Origin: Candidatus Hydrogenedentota bacterium | GTDB lineage: Bacteria > Hydrogenedentota > Hydrogenedentia > Hydrogenedentales > SLHB01 | Assembly (NCBI GenBank): GCA_020849535.1 | Contig: JADLGB010000068.1 | Location: 1-33,844 of the forward strand | Reading direction: 5' to 3' | Length of the DNA stretch: 33,844 bases | In this document: in pieces, positions 31,544 to 33,844 of the stretch | How the letters are laid out: each line of letters starts with the position of its first letter | Position numbering within the stretch: position 1 is the first letter of the stretch | Translations under genes and position numbers: made by a program | The notes under the pieces: model-generated | The model's database searches: none | Told to the model about the DNA's origin: nothing | Seen by the model: only the letters and a program-made list of their open reading frames with translations

Positions 31544-32473
31544 ATGTCTCATTGCGTTGCTCGTATTGTGTTCGCGGTGATCGCAGGCTTCTTCGCACAT
31601 GCGGTCTTCGCACAGAATGCGGAACCCTATCCACGCGTCTCGGAAGAAGCCTTCAAAGCGCGGCTTCCCTTCTTCAACTGCGAGCCGTCCGTCCCACTCG
31701 AGGGACGAATCGTCCGCGACTGGGACGAGGACAACACCCTGCGTCAGAAGATTGTCTTCCGCGGCGCCCAGGGCTTCCTCGTGCCCGGCTACATCGAATT
31801 CCCCAAACAGGCTCAAAAGCCATATCCCCTTGTCCTGCTGCTGCATGGTTGGTCCGGAGGCAAGGAGAACTGGTACGAGGATGACAACTACATCAGCGGC
31901 GGCGAAATGCGCAAGGCACTGCTCGCCGAAGGCTACGCGGTCCTCGCGCTGGACGCGGCCACCCACGGCGAACGCAGCAACGAGATTGACTACCAGCATG
32001 TGAACGCCTTCGAGGATCCCAAGGCGCCGGTCCGCCGCAACTACTTCACCTTTGCCGAGATCTCCATCCAAACGGTGAAAGACTATCGGAGAGCGCTGGA
32101 TTACCTCGCGGAGCGTGGCGATGTGGACATGAACCGCATCGGGATCATCGGTTACAGCATGGGTGGTATGGACTCCTTCTACCTGCTTTCCGTGGAGCCG
32201 CGAATCAAGATGGCGGTCGCCTGCGTGCCTCCGCTGCTTTCGGAGAATTACGGGCCAACCTCGCCCATCGACTACTCGTGGGGCATCGGACAGAAGCCGT
32301 TCCTCATGCTGATGGGGCGGCAGGATGAGATGTACGAGGAAGCGAAGGTGCAAGCCTCGTACGAGGCCTACATCAAAAGCCCCAACTCGAATCTCATCTG
32401 GTACGACCGGGATCACAAGCTCACGGCAATCTACGTGCCGGATGCCCTGGCGTGGGTGAAAGAGCGCCTGTAA
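31544..32473 (+). CDS. Exported serine alpha/beta hydrolase (dienelactone hydrolase/acetyl-esterase-like)
   Basis: A 309-residue exported hydrolase. A signal peptide ends near VFAQ (about residue 22). The core shows LVLLLHGWSGGKEN (oxyanion region), nucleophile Ser205 in IGYSMGGMDS, acid Asp261 in MGRQDEMY and base His291 in YDRDHKL: a complete triad. Relatives include acetyl-xylan esterases, dienelactone hydrolases and prolyl-oligopeptidase-like enzymes; the context of a fucosidase suggests removing acetyl or other ester groups from a glycan. GGGAGG lies six bases before ATG 31544. A longer in-frame extension starts at 31382 but lies in the repeat region and has no ribosome site. Confidence 0.87.
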   Translation: MSHCVARIVFAVIAGFFAHAVFAQNAEPYPRVSEEAFKARLPFFNCEPSVPLEGRIVRDWDEDNTLRQKIVFRGAQGFLVPGYIEFPKQAQKPYPLVLLLHGWSGGKENWYEDDNYISGGEMRKALLAEGYAVLALDAATHGERSNEIDYQHVNAFEDPKAPVRRNYFTFAEISIQTVKDYRRALDYLAERGDVDMNRIGIIGYSMGGMDSFYLLSVEPRIKMAVACVPPLLSENYGPTSPIDYSWGIGQKPFLMLMGRQDEMYEEAKVQASYEAYIKSPNSNLIWYDRDHKLTAIYVPDALAWVKERL

Positions 32474-32511
32474 ATCCAGCGCACTTGGCAGCAGGTGCCA
32501 CTCGATGGTGC

Positions 32512-32556
32512 AACATCCCCCGGCCCTGCGGGCCACCCCTTTCAAAGGGGGATGTT
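32512..32556. terminator. Hairpin after the esterase gene, possible transcript end
   Basis: AACATCCCCC (32512-32521) pairs perfectly with GGGGGATGTT (32547-32556). A second small palindrome (GGCCCTGCGGGCC, about 32522-32534) sits in the loop. It begins 39 bp after the stop. No T-run follows, so it is not a standard intrinsic terminator. The rest of the 32474-32820 spacer shows no gene or clear promoter. Confidence 0.45.
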
Positions 32557-32820
32557 CCGCGGGGTCAAGACGGCGTCGCCATGAGTGCAATGATCGCGTT
32601 GGTGTTGCCTCAGTGGGGACTCCGCACCCGGACTTCCAATTCGCGAGGTTCTCATTGAGCCGGCTTTGGGTACGTGCTAGCATGACTGCTCATGTGTGGG
32701 GTTGCCCGGATGGGGAGGTCGAATTGCGGCCGGCGTGATGCCGCAGTCTTCCCCACGGAAGTAGGCGTTTCCCAACATGGGTATCCGTCTCGCAGATTTC
32801 GACAGCAGAGGAGCATGACC

Positions 32821-33844
32821 ATGCGTACGAAAGCCGGTAGTCTTGTTCTTGTGTTCGCACTCGCATTCGTATTGGCGCTTGCGAATGCGGTGGCTGAAAG
32901 CACCATGCCGTTGCACCACCCGCGTCCATCGGGAAACGCCGAGGCGGGCGCCGCCGCAAAACCCCTGAAAGTGGATTTCCAATCCGTCGGCACGTTCGCG
33001 AACGTGGTGTATGACCTTGTGGCCCAGTTCCCGAAGAATTCGGCGCCTGAGTTCCGCGTGGAACGGGTCACGGTCAACGGGACCGAGAAGCCGGAATTCG
33101 TGGTCGCCAACCACAACGTGTTTAATGGCAACCGCTGGGTCCACGGCATCGAGGATTTTTCCGTATCGCTCTACGCGAAGTGGGAGCCCGGCAAGCCGTA
33201 CGCCATCAATGTTGAGGGCGTCACCCCCGGCGGCGAACGCGTCCAGCTTGCTGCCAACGAGACCGCTCCCGCGGAGCGCAAGGCCGAGAAGGGTGTCACC
33301 TTCGCAACGCCGACGGCGGAGTTTCCGTATCACCACCTCTCGCTGACACTCGCCAAGGAGGCCATCCAGCCGGGCAAGCTCGTGTCTGTTGAAGTCGATG
33401 GTGTGAAGAATCGCGACGCGCGTTGCTTCAACACCGGCATGGCGATGCCCGAGGCGGTGGAGAACGGGAGTGTCGAAGGCGAAACCTACGAAGGCGTCAT
33501 CGAGGGTTCGCGCGACTTCCAGGTGGTCGCTCCGGTGAACTGGGTGAACGGTTCCAAGCACGACATGAAGGTTGTGGTCACCGCCCAGGATGGACAAGAG
33601 AAGACCTACAAGGCCGAGGGCACCGCGCCCGCGACGGGCGGCTACTGGAACGCCGAGTGGCCGCACGCCACGTCGGTCGTGTTGCACGAGCGGGCGGGCC
33701 TCTTGCGCGAGGGTGAGCCCGTGCACCTGAACCTGGGTCTATTTGCCGACGATATCAAAAACCCCGCGAATGAAATCCGTGTGATCACGTACGATCCGAC
33801 CCATCCCAAGGCGGGCGCGGATGGCTATGTCGTCGCGCCGCACC
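32821..33844 (+). CDS. Exported protein of unknown function, truncated by the window edge
   Basis: The reading frame is open from ATG 32821 to the last base (341 codons so far), with GAGGAG seven bases upstream. A Sec signal peptide (residues 1-26, MRTKAGSLVLVFALAFVLAL ... ANAVAE) precedes a mature region rich in short beta-strands and Val/Thr/Asn: KVDFQSVGTFANVVYDLV, RVERVTVNGTEKPEF, KPYAINVEGVTPGGER, GKLVSVEVDGVKNRD. It looks like tandem immunoglobulin-like or other beta-sandwich domains, but I recognise no family and no catalytic motif. A second in-frame ATG at 32815 is too close to the ribosome site. The C-terminus lies outside the window. Confidence 0.85.
   Translation, partial: MRTKAGSLVLVFALAFVLALANAVAESTMPLHHPRPSGNAEAGAAAKPLKVDFQSVGTFANVVYDLVAQFPKNSAPEFRVERVTVNGTEKPEFVVANHNVFNGNRWVHGIEDFSVSLYAKWEPGKPYAINVEGVTPGGERVQLAANETAPAERKAEKGVTFATPTAEFPYHHLSLTLAKEAIQPGKLVSVEVDGVKNRDARCFNTGMAMPEAVENGSVEGETYEGVIEGSRDFQVVAPVNWVNGSKHDMKVVVTAQDGQEKTYKAEGTAPATGGYWNAEWPHATSVVLHERAGLLREGEPVHLNLGLFADDIKNPANEIRVITYDPTHPKAGADGYVVAPH

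Noticed and set aside
32452..32738. Small open frames between the esterase and the right-edge gene
   Set aside because: They overlap a hairpin and the preceding gene, without ribosome sites or recognisable sequence.

Overview
This is a GC-rich bacterial chromosome segment with about 21 protein genes, no tRNA, rRNA, CRISPR array or transposase gene, and an unusually high load of intergenic palindromes. The carbohydrate-active enzymes carry Tat or Sec export signals. They sit beside single-gene 'island' enzymes, large exported proteins of unknown function and long repeat-filled spacers. This suggests a polysaccharide-degrading Gram-negative of the Planctomycetota/Hydrogenedentota/Lentisphaerota type. 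That placement is inference from gene content; no marker gene is present to fix it.

Layout: (1) 197-2951: glycerol kinase, divergent from an ATP-grasp ligase. (2) 3041-6865: a very large Tat-exported GH116 (DUF608) glycosidase that carries a nested insertion of two extra modules. It is followed by a 9-bp minisatellite at 7063-7168. (3) 7304-9778, minus strand: an AspT/YidE-type transporter with RCK domains, and a PilZ protein. (4) 9905-12627, minus: a translationally coupled pair of GT4 glycosyltransferase and alkaline-phosphatase-superfamily hydrolase. (5) 12723-14626, minus: a coupled pair of exported esterase and stand-alone thioesterase. (6) 14919-18361: a TPR membrane protein and a 682-residue polytopic membrane protein of unknown function, convergent across a 260-bp terminal-inverted-repeat element. 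(7) 18710-21526: a second alkaline-phosphatase-superfamily protein that has lost several metal ligands, in an operon with an exported TolB-like beta-propeller. (8) 21719-26504: a cold-shock/DUF1294 fusion, a DUF6263-like exported protein, a GH127-type glycosidase and a type I 3-dehydroquinate dehydratase. (9) 26505-27365: a gene-free repeat cluster. (10) 27366-32473: a same-strand catabolic block of an arabinose/fucose-isomerase-family enzyme, RhaT-type symporter, GH29 alpha-L-fucosidase and exported serine esterase. It fits release, uptake and first-step isomerisation of a deoxy sugar such as L-fucose or L-rhamnose. (11) 32821 to the right edge: an exported protein of unknown function, cut by the window end.

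The most distinctive items are the matryoshka-like GH116 enzyme, the metal-site-degenerate phosphatase paralogue paired with a beta-propeller, and several families of dispersed hairpins and terminal-inverted-repeat elements. The repeats share identical blocks 10 kb apart in this one window.
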